The notes below the pieces were generated by a model. The model made no database searches. It had not been told where the DNA came from and saw only the letters and a list, made by a program, of their open reading frames with translations. A DNA stretch of 64,000 nt from Nitratireductor sp. (lineage in GTDB: Bacteria > Pseudomonadota > Alphaproteobacteria > Rhizobiales > Rhizobiaceae). The position numbers and the translations under genes are program-made. The DNA is taken from positions 186,001-250,000 of the forward strand of contig JACKJU010000002.1 in assembly GCA_020637805.1 (NCBI GenBank). Reading direction: 5' to 3'. Below are positions 43,475-52,559 of the stretch, in pieces (position 1 is the first letter of the stretch; each line of letters starts with the position of its first letter).

Positions 43475-44150
43475 ATGATCAGTTCGTATTCACGGCGTCT
43501 TGGAGCCGAGTTCACCGGAACCGCGTTTCTGCTGGCAACCGTGGTCGGTTCCGGGATCATGGCCGAGCGGCTGGCTGACGGAAACGTGGCCATTGCGCTG
43601 CTCGGCAACACCATTCCCTACCGGAGCAATACTCGTTATTCTGATCACGATGTTCGGACCCATTTCCGGGGCGCACTTCAATCCGGCCGTCAGCCTGGTA
43701 TTCGCCATCAGGCGCGAATTGCCCGCGAGGGAATTGCTACCCTATGTGATCGCCCAGGTGGCTGGCGGGATTGTGGGTGTCTGGGCCGCGCATCTGATGT
43801 TTGATGAAACGCTCTTGCAGTTTTCGCTGAAAGCCCGCACCGGCGGTGCGCAGTGGTTTGCCGAGGGCGTGGCGACTTTCGGTCTCGTCATGACCATCCT
43901 GCTGACGCTGAAAATGCGTGAAGGCGCGGTAGCAATGGCCGTGGGGCTCTACATCACTGCTGCCTACTGGTTCACGGCTTCCACTTCCTTTGCCAATCCG
44001 GCGGTGACCGTGGCCAGGGGGCTATCCAATACCTTTGCTGGTATCCGGCCGCAGGATGTTCTTCCGTTCATTGCAGCGCAATGTGCGGGTGCCGTCATCG
44101 CATGGGGCTATTGCAATTGGCAGCTCAAGGAAGAGGATACAGTCCAATGA
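43475..44150 (+). pseudogene. aqpS: aquaglyceroporin aqpS, interrupted by a one-base frameshift
   Basis: MIP-family channel in two frames. Frame one (43475 to about 43618) codes MISSYSRRLGAEFTGTAFLL and on to LGNTIP. Frame two (about 43620-44150) continues TGAILVILITMFGPISG with both NPA boxes (HFNPAVS, FANPAVTVAR). One extra base in CCCT at 43616-43619 breaks the chain; removing it joins ..NTIP to TGAIL.. perfectly. In the Sinorhizobium meliloti ars operon AqpS replaces ArsB and lets arsenite leave the cell. Here it is either recently inactivated or the base is a sequencing error. Stop overlaps the next gene (ATGA). Confidence 0.85.
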
Positions 44151-44554
44151 CCGTCGTCATACATCACAACCCTGATTGCGGAACATCGCGCAACACGCTT
44201 GAGATGATCCGCTCATCCGGTGAGGAGCCGGTCGTGATCGAATATCTGAAGACCGGATGGACGCGGCCGCAATTGCTGGCGCTGTTTGCCGGGGCGGGTC
44301 TGACGCCGCGCTCGGCGTTGCGAGTGAGCAAGTCGCCAGCCGAGGAACTGGGCCTGACCGACCCTTCTGTCAGCGACGAGACCATTCTGGAAGCGATGCT
44401 GGAGCATCCCGTCCTGGTCAACCGGCCGATCGTCGTCACGCCGAAGGGTATCCGCCTGTGCAGACCTTCCGAGAAGGTGCTGGAAATCCTGGAGAATGCG
44501 GACATCGGCGAGTTCACCAAGGAAGACGGTGAGAAGGTGACTGCAAAGGGTTGA
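44147..44554 (+). CDS. arsC: arsenate reductase, glutaredoxin type
   Basis: 135 residues. HHNPDCGTSRNTLEMIRSSG holds the catalytic Cys of the ArsC/Spx fold; RPIVVTPKGIRLCRPSE contains an Arg-rich arsenate-binding strand. This class uses glutathione and glutaredoxin and is unrelated to the LMW-type enzyme two genes upstream, so the operon has two independent reductases. ATG overlaps the aqpS stop; its own stop touches the arsH start, an arrangement for coupled translation. Confidence 0.94.
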   Translation: MTVVIHHNPDCGTSRNTLEMIRSSGEEPVVIEYLKTGWTRPQLLALFAGAGLTPRSALRVSKSPAEELGLTDPSVSDETILEAMLEHPVLVNRPIVVTPKGIRLCRPSEKVLEILENADIGEFTKEDGEKVTAKG

Positions 44555-45289
44555 ATGGTGACAGGTGTTGAAGATGGTGGGCATGACCTGCCGAATATCG
44601 ATTTCTCGCAGATGCATCCTGTTGATGCGGAGCTTCTGAAGGCAAACGACGATCCGGGTCATCCGCCGCGCATTCTGCTTCTCTACGGGTCGCTGAGAAA
44701 GCGTTCCTTCTCCAAACTCGTGGCGCTCGAAGCTGAAAGGCTCTTGAAGTGGCATGGCTGCGACACGCGGATATTCGATCCGCGCGGCCTGCCGCTGCCC
44801 GATGCAGAGGAACCGGATCACCCAAAGGTGAAAGAGCTGCGCGAACTTGCTTCCTGGTCCGAAGGCATGGTGTGGGTGTCTCCGGAGCGCCATGGTGCAA
44901 TGACGGGGATCATGAAGGCCCAGATCGACTGGATACCGCTCGCGCTTGGTGCTGTGCGGCCAACCCAGGGCAAGACGCTTGCCGTGATGCAGGTGTGCGG
45001 CGGCTCTCAGAGTTTCAATGCGGTCAACCAGATGCGGGTGCTCGGCCGCTGGATGCGAATGGTGACAATCCCCAACCAGTCGTCAGTGGCCAAGGCCTTC
45101 ATGGAGTTCGGCGACGACGACCGGATGAAGCCGTCCGCCTACTACAACAGGATCGTCGATGTGATCGAGGAACTGGTGAAGTTCACCTGGATGGTTCGTG
45201 TCAGGTCGGCCTATCTGGTGGACCGCTATTCGGAGCGGGTGGAGAGCGCGGCAGAATTGTCCAAACGCGTCAATCAGCGCTCGATCTGA
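44555..45289 (+). CDS. arsH: ArsH, NADPH-dependent flavoprotein
   Basis: 244 residues of the flavodoxin-like family: LLYGSLRKRSFSKLVALEA (FMN phosphate loop), WVSPERHGAMTGIMKAQIDW, QVCGGSQSFNAVNQMR. ArsH oxidises trivalent organoarsenicals and reduces quinones, and is a standard last gene of rhizobial ars operons. The ATG follows the arsC stop directly. Residues 225-244 (SAAELSKRVNQRSI) end the family alignment as usual. Confidence 0.94.
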   Translation: MVTGVEDGGHDLPNIDFSQMHPVDAELLKANDDPGHPPRILLLYGSLRKRSFSKLVALEAERLLKWHGCDTRIFDPRGLPLPDAEEPDHPKVKELRELASWSEGMVWVSPERHGAMTGIMKAQIDWIPLALGAVRPTQGKTLAVMQVCGGSQSFNAVNQMRVLGRWMRMVTIPNQSSVAKAFMEFGDDDRMKPSAYYNRIVDVIEELVKFTWMVRVRSAYLVDRYSERVESAAELSKRVNQRSI

Positions 45290-45372
45290 ACGTGGTTGCC
45301 AGTGTTCCGCTGCCTGTCTCTTGAACCGTTCGACGCATAAGAGTATCTGACGGGCCGAAAGGATTTCCCGTC

Positions 45373-46383
45373 ATGACCGAAAAGTTTCTCGTAGCTGCTC
45401 TCTACAAATTCGTTTCGCTTCCCGACTTCGAGAAGCTGCGGGAGCCATTGCTCGAATTCTGCCGGGAGCGGGAGATCATGGGCACGCTTCTGCTGGCGAA
45501 GGAAGGCATCAACGGAACGATCGCCGGACCGGAAAAGGGTATCCGTGAGGTTCTTGCCTGGCTGCGGTCCGATCCGCGCCTTGCCGGTCTCGAACACAAG
45601 GAAAGCTGGGCCGAGGGCGAGAACCCTTTCTATCGCATGAAGGTGCGGCTCAAGCGCGAGATCGTGACGATGGGTGTTCCGGAGGTGGACCCGAACGAAG
45701 TTGTCGGCACCTACGTGGAACCGGAGCAATGGAACGAACTGATATCGCAGCCCGACGTGGTGCTGATCGACACCCGAAACGACTACGAGGTCGATATCGG
45801 GACCTTCAAGGGTGCCGTCGATCCACGGATCGTGACCTTCCGGGAATTTCCCGAGTGGGTGCGCGAGCAGGAGCGCCTGCACAACAAGCCGAAGATCGCC
45901 ATGTTCTGTACAGGGGGCATCCGCTGCGAGAAGGCATCCGCCTTCATGAAAATGGAGGGCTTTGACGAGGTCTACCATCTCAAGGGCGGTATCCTGAAAT
46001 ACCTGGAGAACATTCCCGAAGAGAACAGCATGTGGGAAGGCGAGTGCTTCGTCTTCGACAATCGCGTTTCGGTCGGTCACGGATTGAAGCCCGGCCCCTA
46101 TGACCTCTGCCATGCCTGCCGCCATCCGATTTCGGATGAGGACAAGCAAAGCCCGCTTTACCATCACGGCATTTCCTGCCCGCACTGCCACGACAAGATG
46201 AGTGCAGAACAGAAGAAGCGGTTTGCCGAGCGCCAGCACCAGGTGGAACTGGCGAAGGCGCGTGGACATGATCATGTCGCTGCCGACCAGCAGGCCCTTC
46301 GCGAGGAAAAGCGGCGCCAGCGCGAGGAGCAGATCGCGAAATCCGTTGCAGGCGAGATGGCCGGCGCATCAGAAGATGCGTAG
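45373..46383 (+). CDS. trhO: tRNA uridine(34) hydroxylase, rhodanese family
   Basis: 336 residues. N-terminal acylphosphatase-like domain (AALYKFVSLPDFEKLREPL, LLAKEGINGTIAG), then a rhodanese domain with VVLIDTRNDYEVDIGTF and catalytic Cys in FCTGGIRCEKASAF. A C-terminal Cys-rich zinc-like part follows (CHACRHPI, SCPHCHDKM) with a long charged helix. TrhO (YceA) makes 5-hydroxyuridine at tRNA position 34 with oxygen. It overlaps the next gene by eight bases. Confidence 0.92.
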   Translation: MTEKFLVAALYKFVSLPDFEKLREPLLEFCREREIMGTLLLAKEGINGTIAGPEKGIREVLAWLRSDPRLAGLEHKESWAEGENPFYRMKVRLKREIVTMGVPEVDPNEVVGTYVEPEQWNELISQPDVVLIDTRNDYEVDIGTFKGAVDPRIVTFREFPEWVREQERLHNKPKIAMFCTGGIRCEKASAFMKMEGFDEVYHLKGGILKYLENIPEENSMWEGECFVFDNRVSVGHGLKPGPYDLCHACRHPISDEDKQSPLYHHGISCPHCHDKMSAEQKKRFAERQHQVELAKARGHDHVAADQQALREEKRRQREEQIAKSVAGEMAGASEDA

Positions 46384-47407
46384 TCTTCGCGCGATACATA
46401 CGGTCTCAGTCCATGCCGAAGGCGAGGTGGGCGACGTTATCGTCGGCGGCGTTCAGCCGCCTCCCGGAGACAGTTTGTGGGAACAGCGTGATTTCCTTGC
46501 GCGCGACGGAACGCTTCGCAACTTCATGCTCAACGAGCCACGCGGCGGTGTGTTCCGGCATGTCAACCTGCTGGTGCCGCCGAAGGATGTGAAGGCGGAT
46601 GCAGCCTTCCTGATCATGGAGCCGGAGGACACCCCTCCGATGTCCGGTTCGAATACAATCTGCGTGTCGACCGTATTGCTGGAAACGGGAATTCTGCCAA
46701 TGGTGGAACCTGTGACCGAATTGCTACTTGAGGTTCCCGCGGGTCTGGTGCGGGTCGAGGCCACCTGCAGGGATGGCAAGGTCGTGTCTGCACGCCTGGA
46801 AAACGTGCCGTCTTTCGCCGACCGGCTGAATGCTGAGCTCGAGGTTGCAGGTCTTGGCACGATCACCGTCGATACCGCATTCGGCGGCGACAGTTTCGTG
46901 ATTGCCGATGCTTCGGCATTGGGGTTTTCAATATCGCCGGACGAGGCGCGCGATATTGCAGAACTGGGCGCACGAATAACCGATGCTGCAAACGAGCAAC
47001 TGGGCTTTCGACATCCGGCGAACGACTGGGATCACATTTCCTTTTGCCAGCTTGCCGGGCCGCTGGAGCGCGACGACGACGGCGCGCTGACAGGGCGCAA
47101 CGCCGTATCGATCAAACCCGGCAAGCTGGACCGCTCGCCATGCGGTACTGGGAGTTCCGCGCGCATGGCAGTGCTGCATGCCAAGGGGCAGATGAAAACC
47201 GGCGACCGTTATGTCGCGCGGTCGATCATCGGGTCGCGTTTCGATTGCCGTATCGAGCGGGAAACCACCATCGGCGGCAAACAGGCCATCGTTCCTTCGA
47301 TTGCCGGGCAGGCATGGATCACCGGTACGCACCAGCATTTCCTGGATCCTGGCGATCCGTGGCCGGGCGGTTACCGGATTTCGGATACGTGGCCCGTGGT
47401 GCGCTGA
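46376..47407 (+). CDS. proline racemase family enzyme (hydroxyproline epimerase or dehydratase)
   Basis: 343 residues. Family motifs: EGEVGDVIVGGVQPPPGDSLWEQ, NEPRGG, SGSNTICVSTVLLETG and SPCGTGSSARMA. The first active-site position, Cys in proline racemase and 4-hydroxyproline epimerase, is Ser here (SGSNT), while the second Cys remains (SPCGTG). This Ser/Cys pair suggests a trans-3-hydroxyproline dehydratase or a variant epimerase. ATG at 46376 lies within the end of trhO; the frame runs open further upstream but only as a trhO shadow. No hydroxyproline pathway genes are adjacent. Confidence 0.87.
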   Translation: MRSLRAIHTVSVHAEGEVGDVIVGGVQPPPGDSLWEQRDFLARDGTLRNFMLNEPRGGVFRHVNLLVPPKDVKADAAFLIMEPEDTPPMSGSNTICVSTVLLETGILPMVEPVTELLLEVPAGLVRVEATCRDGKVVSARLENVPSFADRLNAELEVAGLGTITVDTAFGGDSFVIADASALGFSISPDEARDIAELGARITDAANEQLGFRHPANDWDHISFCQLAGPLERDDDGALTGRNAVSIKPGKLDRSPCGTGSSARMAVLHAKGQMKTGDRYVARSIIGSRFDCRIERETTIGGKQAIVPSIAGQAWITGTHQHFLDPGDPWPGGYRISDTWPVVR

Positions 47408-47430
47408 CGGGGCTGTGATACTGTTCCGGC

Positions 47431-48087
47431 ATGAACGACTTGCCCATCCTCTATTCCTTCAGACGTTGTCCCTATGCGATGCGGGCCAGGCTTGCCATTG
47501 CGTCGGCTGAATTTCCCGTCGAGCTGCGCGAGGTGCTTCTGCGCGACAAGCCGAATGAACTTCTTGAAGCAAGCCCAAAGGGAACCGTGCCTGTGCTTGT
47601 GCTGGCCGATGGCAGCGTGCTGGAAGAGAGCCGCGACATCATGGAATACGTGCTGGCGATGAGTGACCGGGAGGGACTGCTAGATTTTTCCGCCGGCGAT
47701 CTCACCGCGATGGAGGGATTGATCGACCGGCTGGACGGACCCTTCAAGGCGGCGCTGGACCGCTACAAGTACCCCGACAAATACGCGGGCGCGAACCGGC
47801 TCGATGCGCGCGCCGCCGCCTCGGAATTTACAAGCGAACTGGATAGACGGCTTGGCGCAGGGCCTTATCTGTTTGGCGACCGTGTCTCGTTTGCAGAACT
47901 GGCCTGCTGGCCCTTCATCCGCCAGTTTGCCCATGTCGACAGGGACTGGTTCTGGTCGCAGGATTGGAACAACCTGATTGCCTGGCTCGATGCCTTCATA
48001 GCAAGCGACCGCCTGAAACGCATCTTCGCCAAGTATCCGCGCTGGCACGGCGGGGAGGCGGGAATCGTGTTCCCGCCCGATGCATGA
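47431..48087 (+). CDS. glutathione S-transferase family protein
   Basis: 218 residues. Thioredoxin-like N-domain: ILYSFRRCPYAMRARLAI with a Cys at the glutathione-contacting place, ASPKGTVPVLVLADGSVLEESRDIMEYV (cis-Pro and the glutathione gamma-Glu site). C-terminal helical domain: GPYLFGDRVSFAELACWPFIRQF. The Cys suggests thiol-transferase or deglutathionylation activity (omega- or YfcF-like) rather than classical conjugation. It follows the proline racemase family gene by 23 bases. Confidence 0.88.
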   Translation: MNDLPILYSFRRCPYAMRARLAIASAEFPVELREVLLRDKPNELLEASPKGTVPVLVLADGSVLEESRDIMEYVLAMSDREGLLDFSAGDLTAMEGLIDRLDGPFKAALDRYKYPDKYAGANRLDARAAASEFTSELDRRLGAGPYLFGDRVSFAELACWPFIRQFAHVDRDWFWSQDWNNLIAWLDAFIASDRLKRIFAKYPRWHGGEAGIVFPPDA

Positions 48088-48123
48088 GACGAGAAGCCGA
48101 TAGGGTCCAGAGCGCGATCCGCC

Positions 48124-49446
48124 TTAACTGAAGACGCGCAGCAGGAACAGGGTGATCCCCGGGAAGGCCACGAGGATCGCGACCCGGATGAGATCCGACA
48201 GCACGAAGGGGAATACCCCGCGATAGGTGGCCGTGATCGGCGTTTCTCGATCCATCGAGTTGATGACGAACAGGTTCATGCCGACCGGCGGCGTGATCAG
48301 CCCCACCTCCACGACGATCAGGACGAGGATGCCGAACCACATCGCGAATTCCTCGGCGGTGAGACCGTAGTCCAGCGCGGAGACAATCGGATACAGGATC
48401 GGGATAGTCAGCAGGATCATGGACAGGGAATCCATGACGCAGCCCAGAAGCAGGTAGAAGATCAGGATGATGGTCAACACGAGCCAGGGGTTGAAGCCCT
48501 GTGAGCCAACCCATTCGGCAGCCGTCTGCGGCAGGAGCGACAGGGCGAGGAACGAGTTGTAGATCGATGCACCGTAGACGATGAAGAAGATCATCGCCGT
48601 GCTGGAAGCCGTGGCGAGGATGGACTGGATGAGCGTCTTGCGGTCGAGGCCGCCATTCCACCAGGCGACAATGCCCGTGCCGGCTGCACCGACTGCCGCG
48701 CCCTCGGTCGGCGTGAAGATGCCGCCATAGATGCCGCCAACGACGAGAGCGAAAATCACAAGCACCGGCCACACATCGATCAGCGCTGCGAAACGCTCCG
48801 AATACGGGGCGCGTTCACGGGTGCCGGCGCTTGCCGGAAACAGGCGGACATAGATCGAAATGGCAATCATGTAGCCAATCGCTGCCAGAATGCCGGGTAT
48901 GAATGCCGACAGGAACAGCTTGGCAATGTTCTGCTCGGTCAGGATTGCGTAGATGACCAGAATGACCGACGGGGGAATGAGAATTCCGAGCGTGCCGCCA
49001 GCGGCCAGCGTCCCGGTGGCAAGCGAGCCGGCATAGCCGTATTTCTTCAGTTCAGGCAGGGCTACCTGGCTCATCGTGGCAGCGGTTGCGAGCGACGATC
49101 CGCAAATCGCCCCGAAGCCCGCACAGGCTCCGACTGCCGCCATCGCGACGCCGCCGCGCCTGTGGCCCATCCAGAGTTCGGCCGCCTTGAATAGCGCGCG
49201 TGACATTCCGCCCAGGGTTGCGAACTGGCCCATCAGGAGGAACAGCGGAACGATGGAGAGCGAGTAGCTCGAAAATGTGCCGTAGGTTTCCGTCTTCAGC
49301 TTGGCCAGGATGACGTTTGTCCCGCCGGTCAGCAGATAGGTCCCGAACATGCCGCACAGCAACATGGACAGGCCGATTGGCATGCGCATGAAGATGAGGA
49401 ACAGCAGAACCGGAAACGACCAGATTGCAATTTCTATCGCGCTCAA
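48124..49446 (-). CDS. dctM: TRAP transporter large permease subunit
   Basis: 440 residues with 12 or so hydrophobic segments. DctM pattern: FLIFMRMPIGLSMLLCG at the N-terminus, SIVPLFLLMGQFATLGGMSR, ASLATAATMSQVALPELKKYGY (the family GSxxA-like motif), LIPPSVILVIYAILTE and MDSLSMILLTIPILYPIV. It drives solute uptake with sodium. Start overlaps the dctQ stop by four bases. There is no dctP next to it; two dctP genes stand elsewhere in the window. Confidence 0.95.
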   Translation of the reverse strand: MSAIEIAIWSFPVLLFLIFMRMPIGLSMLLCGMFGTYLLTGGTNVILAKLKTETYGTFSSYSLSIVPLFLLMGQFATLGGMSRALFKAAELWMGHRRGGVAMAAVGACAGFGAICGSSLATAATMSQVALPELKKYGYAGSLATGTLAAGGTLGILIPPSVILVIYAILTEQNIAKLFLSAFIPGILAAIGYMIAISIYVRLFPASAGTRERAPYSERFAALIDVWPVLVIFALVVGGIYGGIFTPTEGAAVGAAGTGIVAWWNGGLDRKTLIQSILATASSTAMIFFIVYGASIYNSFLALSLLPQTAAEWVGSQGFNPWLVLTIILIFYLLLGCVMDSLSMILLTIPILYPIVSALDYGLTAEEFAMWFGILVLIVVEVGLITPPVGMNLFVINSMDRETPITATYRGVFPFVLSDLIRVAILVAFPGITLFLLRVFS

Positions 49447-50048
49447 TGGATTGCTCCCTGTTCTCCGCCGTAGACGGGGTGTCCGGTCTTAAGTTCACGG
49501 AGCCGTACCCAGATCATCCAAAGGGATATCGCGGCAGCGATGACTGCAGCGATCGCGCTGATGAGGAAACTCCACCAGACAGGGAACTGCAGAATGAATG
49601 ACGTCTCGCCATAGCGATGCTTGTCGAGCATGCCGATCCACAAGCGCCATGCGATCAGCACGAGAACGAAGGACATCAGTATTTCGGTAATCACGTCGAG
49701 GACACGGTTGGCCCGCAGCGAAAACATCGAGGTGATGATGTCGACCGTCGCGTGGCCGCGTGTAATCTGGCACCACGGCAGAAAGGAAAAGATCGCAAAG
49801 GCGATGCCGGCTTCAACGATCTCGAAGTCCCCGGGGATCGGGCCGAACTTCATCGCTTTCATCATATCGGAAACCGCCGGCAGGGAGGTCTCCATGAAGT
49901 CGGAGTAAGACAGTGTGGCAAGGCCGCGACCAATAATGCTCACACATGTAATGATGGTAAGCGCAATCAGCGTGAGGCCGCCCACATACGCCATGTATCG
50001 CGCCACTGTTCTGACAAGTCTGTCCAATTTGCCCTCCAGCCCCGTCAC
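49443..50048 (-). CDS. dctQ: TRAP transporter small permease subunit
   Basis: 201 residues, four membrane helices (GGLTLIALTIITCVSIIGRGL; FAIFSFLPWCQITRGHATVD; IMSFVLVLIAWRLWIGML; WSFLISAIAAVIAAAISLW). WCQITRGHATVDI is the DctQ signature. GTG start chosen since it has AGGAGGG six bases upstream; a TTG 15 codons earlier is also open. It overlaps dctM. Together they form a permease whose binding protein is not encoded next door. Confidence 0.92.
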   Translation of the reverse strand: MTGLEGKLDRLVRTVARYMAYVGGLTLIALTIITCVSIIGRGLATLSYSDFMETSLPAVSDMMKAMKFGPIPGDFEIVEAGIAFAIFSFLPWCQITRGHATVDIITSMFSLRANRVLDVITEILMSFVLVLIAWRLWIGMLDKHRYGETSFILQFPVWWSFLISAIAAVIAAAISLWMIWVRLRELKTGHPVYGGEQGAIH

Positions 50049-50356
50049 GGCGCCCTCCTGCGCAGTCACCTGCCGCCACCGTCTCCTCAACAAGGTTGAG
50101 ACCCTCTATAGCGGCCAAATAAGAAGTACGCTACCTATTTTTTCGGGATTCCCCCAAGTGTCTTCCCCTTGAAACGCCGAGAGAAAACCATGAACCGTTT
50201 ACCATGTAAAGTATCTCGCCCTTCCGCCTGACTGAACACCCGGTCCGGTCCTCGGGTTTACCCTGCGTCCAATGCCTGCTAGGTTTTTTGCTTCGTCGAG
50301 AACCCGCCACTGCAGATGCGGCCTCGTAAATCCATCCAAGTTCGAAGGACATCATA
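50049..50356. other. divergent intergenic region
   Basis: Space between dctQ and the FKBP gene. No gene and no strong operator seen. GC-rich short repeats at 50237-50260 may form weak structure. Confidence 0.4.
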
Positions 50357-50785
50357 ATGACCGAAGTCAAGGCGGGCGATACCGTGCGCATTCACTACAC
50401 CGGCACGCTCGAAGACGGCTCCAAATTCGACTCCTCGGAAGGGCGCGATCCTCTCGAATTCGCAGTCGGGCAGGGACAGATCATCCCCGGCCTGGACAAG
50501 GCTATTCCCGGAATGAAGGTGGGTGACAAGAAACAGGTCACCGTGCCCGCTGCCGAAGCCTATGGCGAGTTCAATCCACAGGCCATGCAGACCGTTCCGC
50601 GCTCGCAGGTCCCAGCCGAGATTCCCCTTGAGGTCGGACTTGGCCTGCAGCTTCAGACACCCAACGGCCAGGTCATCCCGGCAACGGTATCCGAGGTCAC
50701 GGAAGAGTCTGTGACGCTGGACATGAACCATCCGCTTGCCGGCAAGGATCTGACCTTCGACTTCGAAGTCGTCGGCATCAACTGA
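50357..50785 (+). CDS. FKBP-type peptidyl-prolyl isomerase (SlyD-like)
   Basis: 142 residues. FKBP half: VRIHYTGTLEDGSKFDSSEGRDPLEF and GQIIPGLDKAIPGMKVGDKK; then an inserted flap domain (residues 68-120: AEAYGEFNPQAMQTVPRSQVP, DMNHPLAGKDLTF), as in SlyD. The His-rich metal-binding tail of E. coli SlyD is absent. Cytoplasmic, accelerates prolyl isomerisation and acts as a chaperone. ATG preceded by AAGGACATC. A hairpin without T-run follows at 50819-50853. Confidence 0.93.
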   Translation: MTEVKAGDTVRIHYTGTLEDGSKFDSSEGRDPLEFAVGQGQIIPGLDKAIPGMKVGDKKQVTVPAAEAYGEFNPQAMQTVPRSQVPAEIPLEVGLGLQLQTPNGQVIPATVSEVTEESVTLDMNHPLAGKDLTFDFEVVGIN

Positions 50786-51031
50786 TCGGGTCAGGCCGGA
50801 GCCTTCAGACATAGCGTCGGCAGGGGCGGACAGCATTTTCGCCGCCCCTGTCGGATGATGCATCGGGCACGCGCTCAGTGACCGGGCGAATGGTTCTGCG
50901 TGCCCGGTCGCCAATGCTACAGCTCATCATCAAATTGTTTGCGTGACAGAAGTTGGGTTGACCGTAGCCCGGCGCTGGGAGAAATGACTCTTCGAGAATC
51001 CAAACCCAGTCATTTCCAGGGCGAGAGATAA

Positions 51032-52282
51032 ATGACATTCGATTTTGACGAGCCGGTAGACCGGCGCGGAACGCATTCAAGCAAATGGGACGGCATGGAA
51101 AAACGCACCGGAGTGGGTGCGCCCGATGCGATTGCCATGTGGGTCGCCGACATGGACTTCAAGGCACCTCCGGCCGTGCTTGAGGCGGTGCGCGAGGAAG
51201 CGGAGCGTGGCGTCTACGGCTACTACAATGCAGACGGAAGCTGGCAGGAGGCGATGAGCGGCTGGCTGAAACGCCGCCACGGCTACGAACCCGATCCCGA
51301 ACACATCATTCCCGTGCCGGGCGTGGTTCCCGGCCTTGGCCTCATCCTTCAGGCCTTCTCCGAACCCGATGACGAGGTCGTCGTCTTTTCGCCTGCCTAT
51401 CACGGGTTCAACTCCATCATCACGGCGAATGGCAGACGCATCCACAACCAGCCACTGATCAACGAACAGGGACGCTATCGCATGGATTTCGAAGGCCTTG
51501 CGTCTTCGCTGTCGCCGCGTGCGCGGATCGTCTTCTTCTGTTCGCCGCACAATCCCGGTGGCCGTGTCTGGACTCGCGAAGAGATCAGGGAACTGGCTGA
51601 ATTTTGCGAGGCCAACGACCTCCTTCTGGTTTCGGACGAAATCCACCAGGATCTCGTGTTTACGGGCAATAAGCATCTGGTGACCGAAGCGGTGGCGCCG
51701 GAATTCGCTCACCGCATCATCACCTGCACTGCGGCTACCAAGACCTTCAATCTTGCAGGCGCTCACTATGGCGGTGTCATCATTCCCGACGATGCGATGC
51801 GGGAGAAATTCCGGAAGGTTGTCAATCGTTCCGGCCTAGCGTCACTTCCGCTTTTCAGCATGGTGCTGACCGAGGCGGCACATCGGCACGGCGATGCATG
51901 GCTGGATGCGCTGCTTCCGTATCTCGAAACCAACCGCGACCTTCTGGCCGAGCGGATCGCCAAAGGCATACCGGGTTCGCGCCCGATGCATCTTGAGGCA
52001 ACCTACTTGGGTTGGGTTGATTTCAGTGGAACGGGACTGGACCAGGAAGCCGTTCTGGATCGCATCGGCAATCGCGCTCGCATTGGAGCCAGTACAGGGG
52101 CGCAGTTCGGTCCCGGCGGCGAAAGCTGGGTCAGGTTCAATTTTGCGACGCAGCGCAAGTTGCTCGTTGAAGCGCTTGACCGGCTTGACGAAGCATTCTC
52201 CGATCTTGCTAAGGGGCTGATTGCCGAAGGCAACAGCTGCTGTTCGGCAGAAAGCTGCCAGGTTCCTTTGCGATTTGGATGA
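51032..52282 (+). CDS. MalY/PatB family PLP-dependent lyase
   Basis: 416 residues of fold-type I aminotransferase. DSKW-type N-terminus (RRGTHSSKWDGMEKRTGVG), MWVADMDFKAPPAV, CSPHNPGGRVWTREE, SDEIHQDLV and the PLP Lys in TAATKTFNLAGAH. PatB members cleave cystathionine or cysteine S-conjugates, giving thiols or sulfide, pyruvate and ammonia. The tail EGNSCCSAESCQVPLRFG with three Cys is longer than usual. ATG with AGGGCGAGAG upstream. It stands alone. Confidence 0.9.
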   Translation: MTFDFDEPVDRRGTHSSKWDGMEKRTGVGAPDAIAMWVADMDFKAPPAVLEAVREEAERGVYGYYNADGSWQEAMSGWLKRRHGYEPDPEHIIPVPGVVPGLGLILQAFSEPDDEVVVFSPAYHGFNSIITANGRRIHNQPLINEQGRYRMDFEGLASSLSPRARIVFFCSPHNPGGRVWTREEIRELAEFCEANDLLLVSDEIHQDLVFTGNKHLVTEAVAPEFAHRIITCTAATKTFNLAGAHYGGVIIPDDAMREKFRKVVNRSGLASLPLFSMVLTEAAHRHGDAWLDALLPYLETNRDLLAERIAKGIPGSRPMHLEATYLGWVDFSGTGLDQEAVLDRIGNRARIGASTGAQFGPGGESWVRFNFATQRKLLVEALDRLDEAFSDLAKGLIAEGNSCCSAESCQVPLRFG

Positions 52283-52559
52283 GGCAGCAAATCGATCCGC
52301 GCCCTCGCGCAGCAGAGCGCGTGGTTTCGCAGGCGCGCCCGTTCGACTGGAGAAATTGGCGGCGTTCAAAACCGGAATGTCAGGAAACCTTTACGTTACG
52401 TAACTTTTTGCTTGCATTTCGAGTTCCGCGCAGGATAGTTTGTCACCGGAGGCGCGGCACGGATCCCCCACTTCTTCGTTGCCCCCGCAGGTTCTCTTGA
52501 TCCTGCGGCGTGCCCTGTCACGGCCTCCATCAATACCATTTGCGTCTGTGTAGCGCAGG

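Noticed and set aside
45331..45350. GACGCATAAGAG stretch resembling a segment at 9756-9771 (inverted)
   Set aside because: Only about 15 matching bases and no shared flanks; could be chance.
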